Below are positions 24,885-34,152 of a stretch of 64,000 nucleotides of DNA, piece by piece. Source of the DNA: Choristoneura fumiferana (Eukaryota; Arthropoda; Insecta; Lepidoptera; Tortricidae); assembly GCF_025370935.1 (NCBI RefSeq), contig NC_133485.1, forward strand, positions 3,681,936 to 3,745,935. The letters are read 5' to 3'. Position 1 is the stretch's first letter, and every line of letters begins with the position of its first letter. The position numbers and the translations under genes were made by a program. Below the pieces are notes generated by a model. The model was not told the DNA's origin. It was given only the letters and a program-made list of their open reading frames with translations, and did no database searches.

Positions 24885-25110
24885 AGGATACCGTTTAAAA
24901 AACTAATGCCTTCCATGATACGATAATACTTTTTTTTTATTTACCATTTATGAGCTTTACGGTGAAGGAAGACATCGTGAAGAAACCTACAACAATCTGC
25001 GATGTGTGTAAAGTTCCCAATTCGCACTGATCCTGCGTGGTAACTACGGGTCAAGCTCTCTCATTCTGAGATTTGGCTGTTTCCCTGCAGCGGGACGTAT
25101 ATTAGGCCGA
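24885..25110 (+). mobile_element. Family B-related repeat, 3' part, copy A
   Basis: TTTAAAAAACTAATGCC, then GGTGAAGGAAGACATCGTGA, AAGTTCCCAATTCGCACTGA and GGACGTATATTAGGCCGAGA. Lacks the tRNA-like head. Counterpart in copy B at 37474-37705. Confidence 0.72.
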
Positions 25111-25743
25111 GATGTGACCTACTTGTTGTAAGTAAATGTGTACGGAATCTTCAGTGTATAATTACATTTTTCAACCACAACGAATCCAGTTCCGGCAACA
25201 ATCGCGATAAAATCGCCGAAGGCTCAAAATAATAATTTGACGAGCTTGGAAATTAAATTATCCAATTAAATCCTCTGGCGTTGGAATTATCCTTATTGAC
25301 TTATTTAATTGAATCAATGATTAATACAAGCACGGAGATTGCCAGGTAATCCATTCATTTTGATCATTCAATTATTTTGAGCAGCTAAGGCCGATTTGCA
25401 AACATGGATTTGTGTTCGACGAAATTAAAGTGATTGAAGATGCTATTAATAAAGACAAATGCGAAAGATTATGATACGAGTACTGACAGGAGATGGGTCA
25501 AAGAGAAATACAGAGAGATACACCTGAGAGATACAGTCGATCCTGTTCCCGGAGCATTCGAGAAAATGTTCGAGAGAGATAATACACACACTTATGAAAG
25601 AGACAGACCTATGATTCTGTTTGAGGAAAATTCTAGAAAGTATGCCAGAGAGATAGCTTTCTTGTGGAAGAGACAGACAGATAATTCTGTTTCCAGAATC
25701 TAATTAATTCTAGAAACTGTATGAGAGTTAACTAAAACTCTAT

Positions 25744-28466
25744 CAGCCTTATTAATAAACGTGGAGTAGAGTAGGTATAACTTTATTTCGAGGTTGAACT
25801 TGAGATTAGTAAAAGTCAAGTATTAATAAACAAGAAGTAAGGAAAGAGTAAGCTAACCCAGGCTTAGTCTCGGACTTAAACTTAATCCTGGTTGATGCCT
25901 AGTTTAACGATGGAGTAATATTGGAGTAACCTAACTTTCTGTTTGACGATTGTTGTTGTGGTTTGCCTGTGGATTTATTTGAATTCGCTGTAGTAAATTT
26001 ATTACCTGACTACTATTTTTGCATGCATATAGCATAGTATAGCATGGATTATTATGCCGAAGATTTGCATGTCGTGCAAGAGCTTGAAGAACTCGAGAAA
26101 TTGAACAGAAGTGGTTAGGCATATAAAATTATACAAAAGTTCGCAAAATCCTTTCGAGCTTTCAGAACACGAATTTAAAACTAAATACCGATTTAGTCGT
26201 GATACTGCCAATTTATATTGATCATTGGTGAAAAATGAGTTAGCAGGTGATGCGAGAGGTGGCCACAATGCAGCCTCATATCAAAGTCTTAACTGCCACA
26301 GAGAGTCTGGGGCCGTGGAGAAGTAAGTTAAAATGACTTTACTATCACGTGATATATTCGTTTTTACTACATTATTTTAACGTGTTATTAAAAACATTTA
26401 AAAACAATAATAAAAAAAAGTAATAACAAATTACAAAAAGGTACTACTAATCCACAACAAGTTCGTCAAGTCTTTACTTAACATGCGGTCTTTATTCAAT
26501 AGTTTCAGTTTCAGTATTATTCCGGTAATAACAAACAATGACCGTTTTCAAAAGGCTGACAATCTATGCTGGCCCTATACCACGAAGTGCAAACTCGAAC
26601 TTCGTATGTTGCCGTCCCGCTAATGCCTATGTTATTTAATACGCGAGTAAAGGGACGGTGCGATACGAACTTCGATTTGCGAGTTTTTCGTAGTAGCCCA
26701 TCTGACAATGCAAATATACATGTTCTGGTGGCCAGCGTCAGAACTAATACCACTACACTTACACTATTGTGACTATGACAAGAGTGAGCGAGATACACTA
26801 CAAAACCAGCGCCATTGTTCGGCCGCATGTTATATTTGGTTATTTTCTACTTCGGATGTGGGTTCATACCACATTAAGGGGTTGCTCTTCCATACAAACC
26901 TACGGACACCCCGCATAGCTTCCACGGACATGTTTTTCTTAGAGGATTTTTTGAGAATAGTAAATTATGGATATGCTCTTCAAGCAAAATCCAAAAAAAA
27001 GTAACTTTATTGCATCAAAAGTGCAGCGTGATGCAGTAAATTTTGATGCATTTTACCATTGTATGAGTACAACTGACAGTGTTCGCAGCGAGCATGTAGT
27101 GACATCTTATATGGGTGCGTGAGTCAATGTCACAAAATCAAACTATTGTAAATAGGTATCGACTATTTCGTGTGGTCACGTGACCATCACCTTTGGCTCA
27201 GATAATACGACAACTAAATGAAGAAAGTATGAGATCACCGAGAGATCAAGTTCAAGTTTCTGAGTCTAGTATTTACTTTTTTTGTTTTTAAATCTGTTAT
27301 TTTCGGAAGTTGAAACGCCTAAACTATTATTTCTGATTAATGCAAGGACACAAACTTTAAGTAGGACGAAAAACAGGTAAGTTACTTTTAAAATTGTCAT
27401 TTAAAATAATAATTATTTAAGTAACAGACCCAGTCCTCGGCAAAAATTATAACATTGCATACTTTACATACATTATAATGCGGTGCTTCGATCTAGGACA
27501 AGTGGTTTAAATTCAACTTACAAATTCTGAACAGATATTAGTTATTTACTCTTACGTAGACAGTAGCGCCACTAATTTAAATAAAGCATATTTATTCTCA
27601 CAATAAAAGGTGCTAGGTGTAATCACTAAACTAATTAGTTAAAAAATAAGGTCTACATTCAACATACATTGCATGTGTATGTATGAATATCAAGTTTTAC
27701 AGTGAGGCTCAAATAAATTCCTACATATCACGGCATTTTTACGGCCGCTAAATCTAGGCTCGGTGAATAAAAAGGTTTTCACAATCGAAGTAGTTTTCGT
27801 ACCTTTTTATTATTATTACTGGCTAGATAAGTACAATTTAAACGTCATTATAATACATTTTTGTCACAACGTCAAGTCAATGAGATTGATATTCAAAAGC
27901 AATTATGTTTGAATAATTATGGTTTGAACACAAATCAAGAAGTCAAAAAGTTGGCGGACGAGAGGAAATTAGCAAGAGTGCAACTCTTAAACTATTTATG
28001 TATTGGATATTGGATACACGGGTATGTTTATTTTATCATTTTTGTCAGAAACATTAATATTTGTTACAAGAACACCAGAGGCAGGGCTGTAAAAATTTCA
28101 TTCCTACTGGGTGGCCAAAGTATGGCTTATCGTGTGTACCAAACTTGTGGTCTGCAGCAACCTACTACGAAAACATACCAAATTTCCCTAACTCTTAGTA
28201 GCGTCGTGAACATTTTCACTCCATAGAAGTAAGTCGCTTCCCACCGTCTGTCTGCATATGTACGAGTATGTACTGTATGTACTCTATTATGAAGTGATTA
28301 AAGATTTTTTATTTTATTTATAAGTGTGAGAAACGGCAGGGGTTATGGTTTTGGAGCGTATGTATGGTCATTTCTTTCGCACGCTATGCAACAAGGCCTT
28401 GATGCATCTTAACAAGTAAGACAACAAACAACAACAAGACAAGAAAATAAGTCTTTGTTAGGAGTG
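25744..28466. other. Left-contig sequence after copy A, no gene
   Basis: Starts where copies A and B part. Contains the MITE at 26571-26699 and a 121-codon frame (27861-28226) without any recognisable domain. No transporter exon is present here, though the next upstream exon lies within 400 bases of the same point in copy B. Confidence 0.6.
26571..26699. mobile_element. Fold-back MITE (ACGAACTTCG family)
   Basis: About 48-base arms: ACGAAGTGCAAACTCGAACT-TCGTATGTTGCCGTCCC and, reversed, ACGAAAAACTCGCAAATCGA-AGTTCGTATCGCACCGTCCC. A second member is at 57641-57778. Confidence 0.62.
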
Positions 28467-28606
28467 ACACAGGTTGTTAATTTTATGCGTATGTGAGTCT
28501 GTCTGTGTATCTTTCCGTCGGCCCATCCGTCCGTCCGTCTGTCGATCCGTCCATCTGTCTGTCCGTCTGTCTGTCCGTCTGTGTTTCGAAGTGAACACTA
28601 CATCAT
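28467..28606 (+). repeat. (GTCT/GTCC)n repeat, first copy, broken by an RTE insertion
   Basis: ACACAGGTTGTTAATTTTAT and GCGTATGTGAGTCTG, a TGTC-rich run, then TTTCGAAGTGAACACTACAT. The same left and right text occurs at 29221-29517 with a MITE in it. Confidence 0.62.
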
Positions 28607-29042
28607 TAGTCCAGTGATGACATATGGATCCGAGACGTGGTGCTTTACTTTAGGCCTTATAAATAGGCTCAGAGTTGCTCAGCGAGCTATGGAGAGAGCT
28701 ATGCTTGGGGTTTCTCTACGGGACCGAATCAGAAATGAGGAGATACGTAGAAGAACAAGGGTCACCGACATAGCCAAGCGAATCAGCTCGTTGAAGTGGC
28801 AATGGGCGGGCCATATAGCACGGAGAGCGGATGGCCGTTGGGGCCGAAAAGTTCTCGAGTGGAGGCCGCGGATCGGCAAGCGCAGCGTAGGACGTCCACC
28901 AACAAGATGGACGGATGACCTGGTTAAAGCCGCAGGTTCACGGTGGATGCAGGCCGCTGCCAGCCGAAGCAACTGGGGGGGAGGCCTATGTCCAACAGTG
29001 GACGTCCTACGACTGAGATGATGATGATGATGATGATGATGG
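28607..29042 (+). mobile_element. RTE-type LINE 3' end (C-terminal coding part plus ATG tail)
   Basis: Open frame of about 130 codons: VMTYGSETW, RAMERAMLGVSLRDRIRNEE, KWQWAGHIARR, then GRPPTRWTDDLVKAAGSRWM. This is the C-terminus past the reverse transcriptase domain of lepidopteran RTE-clade elements. It ends in GGCCTATGTCCAACAGTGGA and an (ATG)n tail at 29018-29040. The best-preserved LINE fragment in the window, 5'-truncated as usual. Confidence 0.88.
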
Positions 29043-29257
29043 TGAATAAAGTTGTACCAACTGTACTTTAGTCGAAAATTTTACTACGACCTTTAAAATT
29101 TATAAGTATTTTATTGATAATTAGAAGCAGTCTTGGGAAATAGCTCATGTGAGGAAATAGAGAGATTAGAAGAGGTATCGTTAGATTTGTCTCTGTTAGG
29201 CACTCCTAACACAGGTGTCACTACACAGGTTGTTAATTTTATGCGTATGTGAGTCTG

Positions 29258-29396
29258 CAGTCCTGGATTTATAAATAGGCCGTATAGGCCGCGGCCTAGG
29301 GGCGGCAGATTTGAAAAAAATATTATTTTAGAAAGTTACATAGGGCGGCGGATATAAAGTGGCCTACACTCATAAAAAAACATAAATCCGCCACTG
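29258..29396. mobile_element. hAT-type MITE (CAGTGGCGGATTTA ends)
   Basis: Ends CAGTCCTGGATTTAT at 29258-29272 and ATAAATCCGCCACTG at 29382-29396. Flanked by near-identical 8-base sequences TGAGTCTG (29250-29257) and TGTGTCTG (29397-29404), as expected for hAT insertion. No coding capacity. Confidence 0.62.
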
Positions 29397-29517
29397 TGTG
29401 TCTGTCAGTGTACCTTTCCGTCGCCTCATTCGTCCGTCCGTCTGTTGATCTGTCCATCTGTCTGTCCGTCTGTCTGTCTGTCTGTCTGTGTTTCGAAGTG
29501 AACACTACATCATTGTT
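29397..29517 (+). repeat. (GTCT/GTCC)n repeat, second copy
   Basis: TGTC-rich run from about 29397, ending TTTCGAAGTGAACACTACAT at 29490-29510, like the first copy. Simple repeat, no spacer structure. Confidence 0.6.
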
Positions 29518-29656
29518 CTATTTTTTTAATGATTGCTTACCAACGCACACACCAAACCTTTTATCCTTAAAAGCTGAAATTTAAGATAAGGAAAATATGG
29601 GATTTATTATGTACCTACATAAAATTCTACTGGTTCGTAACTATTATTTAGTTTTT

Positions 29657-30122
29657 AGGGTTCCGTACCTAAAAAGTGCCAACGGAACCCTATTGCTGAG
29701 ACTCCGCTGTCTGTCTGTCCGTCCGTCTGTCACAGGGCTCTATCTCTTGAGTCGTAATAGTTAGACACTTTAAATTTTTACAGGTTATGTATTACTGTGG
29801 CCGCTATAACAACAAATACTCAAACCAGAATAAAATAAATATTTAAGGGCGGCTCCCATACAACAAACGTGATTGTTTAGCCGTTTTTTGCATGATGTTA
29901 ATAACGGCAACAGGTAGACGCTTGAAATATTCACAGAATATTTAGCTGTATAATTACTTTAAAAATAAATAAATAAATTAAAATAAAACAAATATTTAAG
30001 GAGGACGTCCATACAACAAACTTGTTTTTCTGGCCGTTTTTTTTTTTGCTTATGTCTAATGTTGTATAGATAATGGTACGGAACACATCGTGCGCGAATC
30101 CGACTCGCACTTGGCCAGTTTA
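29657..30122 (+). repeat. Related high-copy repeat (TTCCGTACC type)
   Basis: TTTTAGGGTTCCGTACCTAA, CGCTGTCTGTCTGTCCGTCC, two CCATACAACAAAC blocks, and the end GAATCCGACTCGCACTTGGC. A different family from the one at 1771 but with a similar TGTC block. Confidence 0.68.
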
Positions 30123-30342
30123 TTTTTAATACCCAAGGTAGGTAGCATGGAATTCAATGTTATATATTTAATTTTACAACTCTATCTCCATATCACTAAT
30201 CTCTGTAAATTGACATGCAGGCAGAAAGGAATAGCAAAAATCTAAATTCGATATCAGGATATTTTGAACAAGATAAGTATTGTTCACAAACCGATCTTAA
30301 TGACGATGATACGCTGTCCGTCCGTCTATTTCTATAGGATTA

Positions 30343-30595
30343 CTTAAAACTGAAGCAAACTGAAGTGGCAGTGGGCCGGCCATATTAGTCGAAGAACCGA
30401 TAACTGCTAGGGTAAACGAGTAAAAGCCTAGCGTGGCGAGGGACGCCCTCAGACTAGGTGGAGTGATGATCTTCACTGGGTAGCTGACAGTAACTGGATG
30501 AGAGTGGCTGAGGATCGTGCTCAGTGGCGTGCAATTGGAGACGCCTATGTCCAGTAGTGGGCTAAGATAGGCCGATAATGATGATGATGATGACT
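30343..30595 (+). mobile_element. LINE 3' end of a second RTE-like family
   Basis: Carries AAGTGGCAGTGGGCCGGCCA (KWQWAGH) and a later block reading NWMRVAEDRAQWRAIGDAYV, with GCCTATGTCCAGTAGTGGGC and a TGATGATGATGATGAC tail. The coding part differs from the 28607 family, so it is a separate subfamily. Frame broken. Confidence 0.75.
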
Positions 30596-30614
30596 TAAAA
30601 TAAGACAATAATCC

Positions 30615-30835
30615 CACTCATATTATAAATGCGAAAGTTTGTTAGTCTGTTTGTTTATTTCTTTATTACCTTTTCACGTCTAAATCGTTGAACCGATTAC
30701 GATGAAATTTGGGATACAGATAGTTTGAGTCCCGTAGAAAAACATAGGGTAGTTTTTTTTAATCACATAATTCCCGCGGAATAGCTATAAACGAATTCTA
30801 CGCGGACAGAGTTGCGTGCAACAGTATGTACATTA
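30615..30835 (+). repeat. High-copy repeat (CATATTATAAATGCGAAAGT type)
   Basis: Starts CATATTATAAATGCGAAAGT, then CGTTGAACCGATTACGATGA and CCGCGGAATAGCTATAAACG. Plus-strand relative of the repeat at 31770. Confidence 0.68.
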
Positions 30836-31394
30836 GGGAATTTACCTACTGATAGTCTGATTTACGGTACTATTCAATGGAAAAAATCAATTGTGTAAAC
30901 AAATGTGGTGACTGACATTGACACTTGACTGACGACTGGCTGACTGACTGACTGACGTTGGCTCTAGTGATGTGAAAGCTCTTTAAGATACTTCAATCAG
31001 CAGTAAATAATTATTTTGAATTTACTCATATTTCATTATTTAATGTAATCCCTAAGTTTAATTTTTAAAAATGGCGAATCACGTATTCTCTTAGTCCTGT
31101 TCAAGAGTAATTCACAATGTTTCCATGTCCCTTTTAACTTAAAATGTTTAATAGCATTTTCAAGAAGTTTTAGAATTATATCTTCAAATATATATACCTA
31201 ACGTTTCTTCCATACAAACTTACACTTCATGTTCAAAACTTACACTCCCCTTTATACCCCTTTAAGGGTAGAATTTTTAAAATGGTGAAACATGTATATC
31301 CACTTATATTTTTTGACGTATATTTTCCCCAAGGTTTATGATGGAGTATTTTAGAATTGAAAGGGTCAGTTAAAATATGGATTAATTTAGATTT

Positions 31395-31600
31395 TTTTGC
31401 TGCTTAAGTAGCGTAGTAGAAAAAGGCAACCTGAGATATGTGTGCATAGGAGAAATTTGTATCTTGACTCCTGTCCAACGGTGGTGTAGGGGTTATAGTA
31501 CGCAGTACGGATTGCTGAGGACCTAGGTTCGATTCCCAGCGCTGGTCTCTTTTTCTGGTTTTTCTGTGCATCCATGTCTCAGTTTGTATTTTCGATATAA
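31395..31600 (+). mobile_element. tRNA-derived SINE, family A
   Basis: tRNA-like core at about 31481-31547 (GGTGTAGGGGTTATAGTACG, GGTTCGATTCCCAGCG), with TTTTCTGTGCATCCATGTCT after it. Closer to the copies at 39.8 kb than to those at 4.5 and 6.5 kb. Confidence 0.78.
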
Positions 31601-31769
31601 TTTAGAAGAGGCATTTTTAAATTTACATAAGACAGGGAAATGAGAGTAGACACAGGGAAGTGATTCAAAATGATTTTTTGGTCCAACAATGGACTCCACA
31701 GTAAATATGATACTAGTAAATAGAAATCTACATAATTTCTACTAAAATACTATTTTATCGTCCAACTAG

Positions 31770-32245
31770 TGTTTACCCGCGGCTTCGCACACGTAAATCA
31801 TTAGGTCCAGCAGCTGAAATACCGGGATTTTTAAAAATTGCCGTGGGAATTCCCGAAAATTAAATCGTTGTTTTCATTGACATTACATTAAAAACAATCA
31901 TGGTCAAATTTCATGACTCTAAGCCCAGCGGTTATTAGTTCGAAATTTTATCCCTATCTCGTGGGAATATCGAAATAAAAAGTAGGCTATGTTTTATTCC
32001 AGATGTCAAACTATCTACATACCAATTTTCATGACTCTAAGCTGAGCGGTTGTTATTTCAAGATTTTATCCCTATCCCATGGGAATATCGGGATAAAAAG
32101 TATCCTATGTTGTAATCCAGGTTATCTAACTTTTCGCCAAATTTCATCCAAATCCGTCCAGCCGTTTCAGCGTGAAGAAGTAACAAACATATTCACTCAC
32201 TCACTCACAAACTTTCACATTTATAATATTAGTAGGATTAGTAGG
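31770..32245 (-). repeat. High-copy repeat ending in ATAATATTAGTAGGA
   Basis: From CCCGCGGCTTCGCACACGTA to ACTTTCACATTTATAATATT-AGTAGGA. The middle has a doubled unit (ATTTTATCCCTATC-TCGTGGGAATATC appears twice about 115 bases apart). Family members: 21724-21882, 34205-34362, 30615-30835 (plus), 40615-41025 (plus), 62250-62475 and fragments at 19680-19815 and 52370-52400. Confidence 0.7.
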
Positions 32246-32794
32246 AAGTAGGATAGTAGGATAGGATTAGAAACCTTTATAAACCTTCATTAAATAGTGT
32301 AACTTAACACAAATAATTAATATCTACGAATAAATTAATTTGCAGAGCCAGCCATAATTATCGGTAGGTAAGGTTGGTTCAGTCAAATAATTAATTTTGT
32401 TGGTACAGCACTAAATTTCCAGAGACTAGACCGACCATAGACCAACTTCGGTGAGGAAAAAATTATCATGTCAATTTGACAAATATAACGGATTTTCGTC
32501 TTCCAATTAATTCTATAAAATAAACATATTTACACGATTATTTAATGATAAAATGATTGTTAAAAACAGTGGTGAGCTCATTGAGATGTGAATATGATCG
32601 GGATTGGCGTTCAAATGCAAGTAACTACGGAGTAATCGTGAAAAATTGCTTTGTTTACACAATTGATTTTTCCATTGAATAGTACTTTAGGTGATTATGC
32701 TGTTCACTAAAAAGGAATATGTCACTTTATTCGTACACCTAGGCATCTTTTGTCTGTCTGCTAATACCATTTCTGTATTTATAATGCACAATTC
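32246..32794. other. End of the left contig, nothing recognised
   Basis: AT-rich sequence up to the gap. TTGTGTAAACAAATG at about 30890 and its reverse in TTTGTTTACACAATTGATTT at 32651 suggest a 1.8-kb inverted arrangement around it. Confidence 0.4.
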
Positions 32795-32894
32795 NNNNNN
32801 NNNNNNNNNNNNNNNNNNNNNNNNNNNNNNNNNNNNNNNNNNNNNNNNNNNNNNNNNNNNNNNNNNNNNNNNNNNNNNNNNNNNNNNNNNNNNN
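32795..32894. other. Assembly gap, 100 N
   Basis: Exactly 100 unknown bases, a conventional scaffold-join size rather than a measured length. Left of it is repeat-bearing sequence, right of it copy B of the duplicated block. Order and distance across this point should not be trusted. Confidence 0.99.
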
Positions 32895-33494
32895 CGTTAG
32901 CCTTGTGAATGCTATTTACCAAGACTCGCTGAACACAATGCCGGGTAGCAAGTGTGTACCCGCTATAATACGTAACTCCATAACTGAAGAGCAAGCCGCA
33001 ACGTTATTACGGCTACGTACTGACAGAGTTACATAGTTTGCTAAAATTGTGTTACTGACTTTTAGCAACTACCGCATAAACAGAGATATTTTGAGGAACA
33101 AGGCTGAACAACATTTCATGCGTTTAGAGAAAATAAAGGCTTTATATACTGGAAGGCTAAACACGCTATTGATAATTTTAGTTCCCTACAGTCATGATAT
33201 TAAAAAGATACCGATACTCGTTGTAGCAACGAACGGATACGGGTACGGAACCCGCAAAAAAAAACGTCATAAGCGCGATTCAGCCGCTGCAGTATTTTCC
33301 TAAATTTACCCTTAGAGCTTTTGCACTTGCCAATCGCACGGCGCGTTTTTAGAAACAATCGTGAACGAACGCGTTTTTCTTTCCTTCCATAGAGCGGCCA
33401 TTCAACTTTGCGCGCTTATCACGTTTGTATTGATAGACATGCGTGTCAATGGCGCGTTAAAAACACGCACAATTTGCTGCCAACGGGTCACCCA

Positions 33495-33797
33495 TCATCC
33501 CAGCCTATATACGTCCACTGCTGCAAGGCTCCTCTCAGAATAATGGGGCTAGGCAATAGGTTCCCACGCGGCCCCAGTGCGGATTGGGCAAGTTCGCACG
33601 CCCATTGAATCGCTTCGCAGGTTTTTGTGAATTTTACCTCAGAGTTTTTCCACTTGCATCGACGCTCGTTTTAAATTTTTCCAAATGTATTCGCACATGA
33701 ATTTCGAAGACAAATCAGAAGGTGCGAGCGGGGTTCGAAAACCCATGAAATCTGCTGAGAGGCGGATAGGTTAAACCAACTAGGCCACCATGGCTGC
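33495..33797 (-). mobile_element. SINE family B in copy B, badly garbled
   Basis: Same element as 20985-21290, but with many small insertions and deletions and a foreign-looking stretch at about 33640-33670 that repeats text found just upstream (GTTTTTCCACTTGCATCGAC). This looks more like consensus error near a contig end than normal divergence. Confidence 0.75.
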
Positions 33798-34011
33798 CAA
33801 ACAAGGGTATGAGCACCTAATGTATGAACCATAAACCACTGTAAGGTTTCGCTGTCTTTCAGAGGGCTAATTATTTTAACTATTATAATATCACTTCATT
33901 TTTAAAACAAAAATTATATTATTTTCATCTTTTTCGTTTAGCTTAGATACCTAGTGTATGTTTGAAATAAAAAACACGCTTTTCAAGTATTATTTTATCA
34001 AACTTCATCCT

Positions 34012-34017
34012 TTTATT
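34012..34017 (-). promoter_or_regulatory. Candidate polyadenylation signal of the transporter (copy B)
   Basis: AATAAA on the minus strand, about 110 bases past the stop at 34127. The matching hexamer in copy A is at 21522-21527. No other well-placed signal was noted closer to the stop codon. Confidence 0.45.
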
Positions 34018-34126
34018 TACTTCACTTTCATTTCTTCGAAAGGCAAGATTATAAAATTATATTTACAATGTTATCTTACGAAAATTAAAAATAATTATAT
34101 TTATAATAATAGTCTTTAAAATTGGT

Positions 34127-34152
34127 CTACTTCTTCTTGGCTGGCAGGAATA
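34127..34152 (-). CDS. Transporter terminal exon (copy B)
   Basis: Only 26 bases: finishes L501, then FLPAKKK and TAG. The phase of the preceding exon (one leftover C) fits the AG after CTGTTTGTC (exon start 34152). This gives GLMILFLPAKKK, a hydrophobic end followed by a basic cytosolic tail as usual in the family. The stronger-looking AG after the T-run (exon start 34169) would shift the frame. The same exon occurs unchanged in copy A at 21637-21662. Confidence 0.75.

Larger units (their letters stand above)
20399..25743. repeat. Duplicated block, copy A (3' end of the transporter)
   Basis: Matches copy B (32895-38324) from end to end with many small indels. It carries three transporter exons on the minus strand, the same SINE and LINE remnants, and the same intron text. 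It begins at CGTTAAGCCTTGTGAATGC and ends at AACTAAAACTCTAT, after which the two copies part completely. Coding exons are 98-100% identical. Likely the second haplotype or an overlapping contig end rather than a separate gene, given the N gap where copy B begins. Confidence 0.93.

Noticed and set aside
25434..25703. 89-codon ORF in copy A
   Set aside because: In copy B the same stretch has a small deletion and base changes that break the frame (around 38165), and it consists of AGAGAGATA and CTGTTTCCAGAA-like low-complexity intron text.
27861..28226. 121-codon ORF
   Set aside because: No ATG start (opens with TTG), no domain, AT-driven composition. Treated as chance.
28679..28972. 97-codon minus-strand ORF
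   Set aside because: It is the antisense of the RTE coding frame at 28607-29042.
29397..29517. CRISPR-like array (regular GTCT units)
   Set aside because: Simple tetranucleotide repeat without spacers in a eukaryotic genome.
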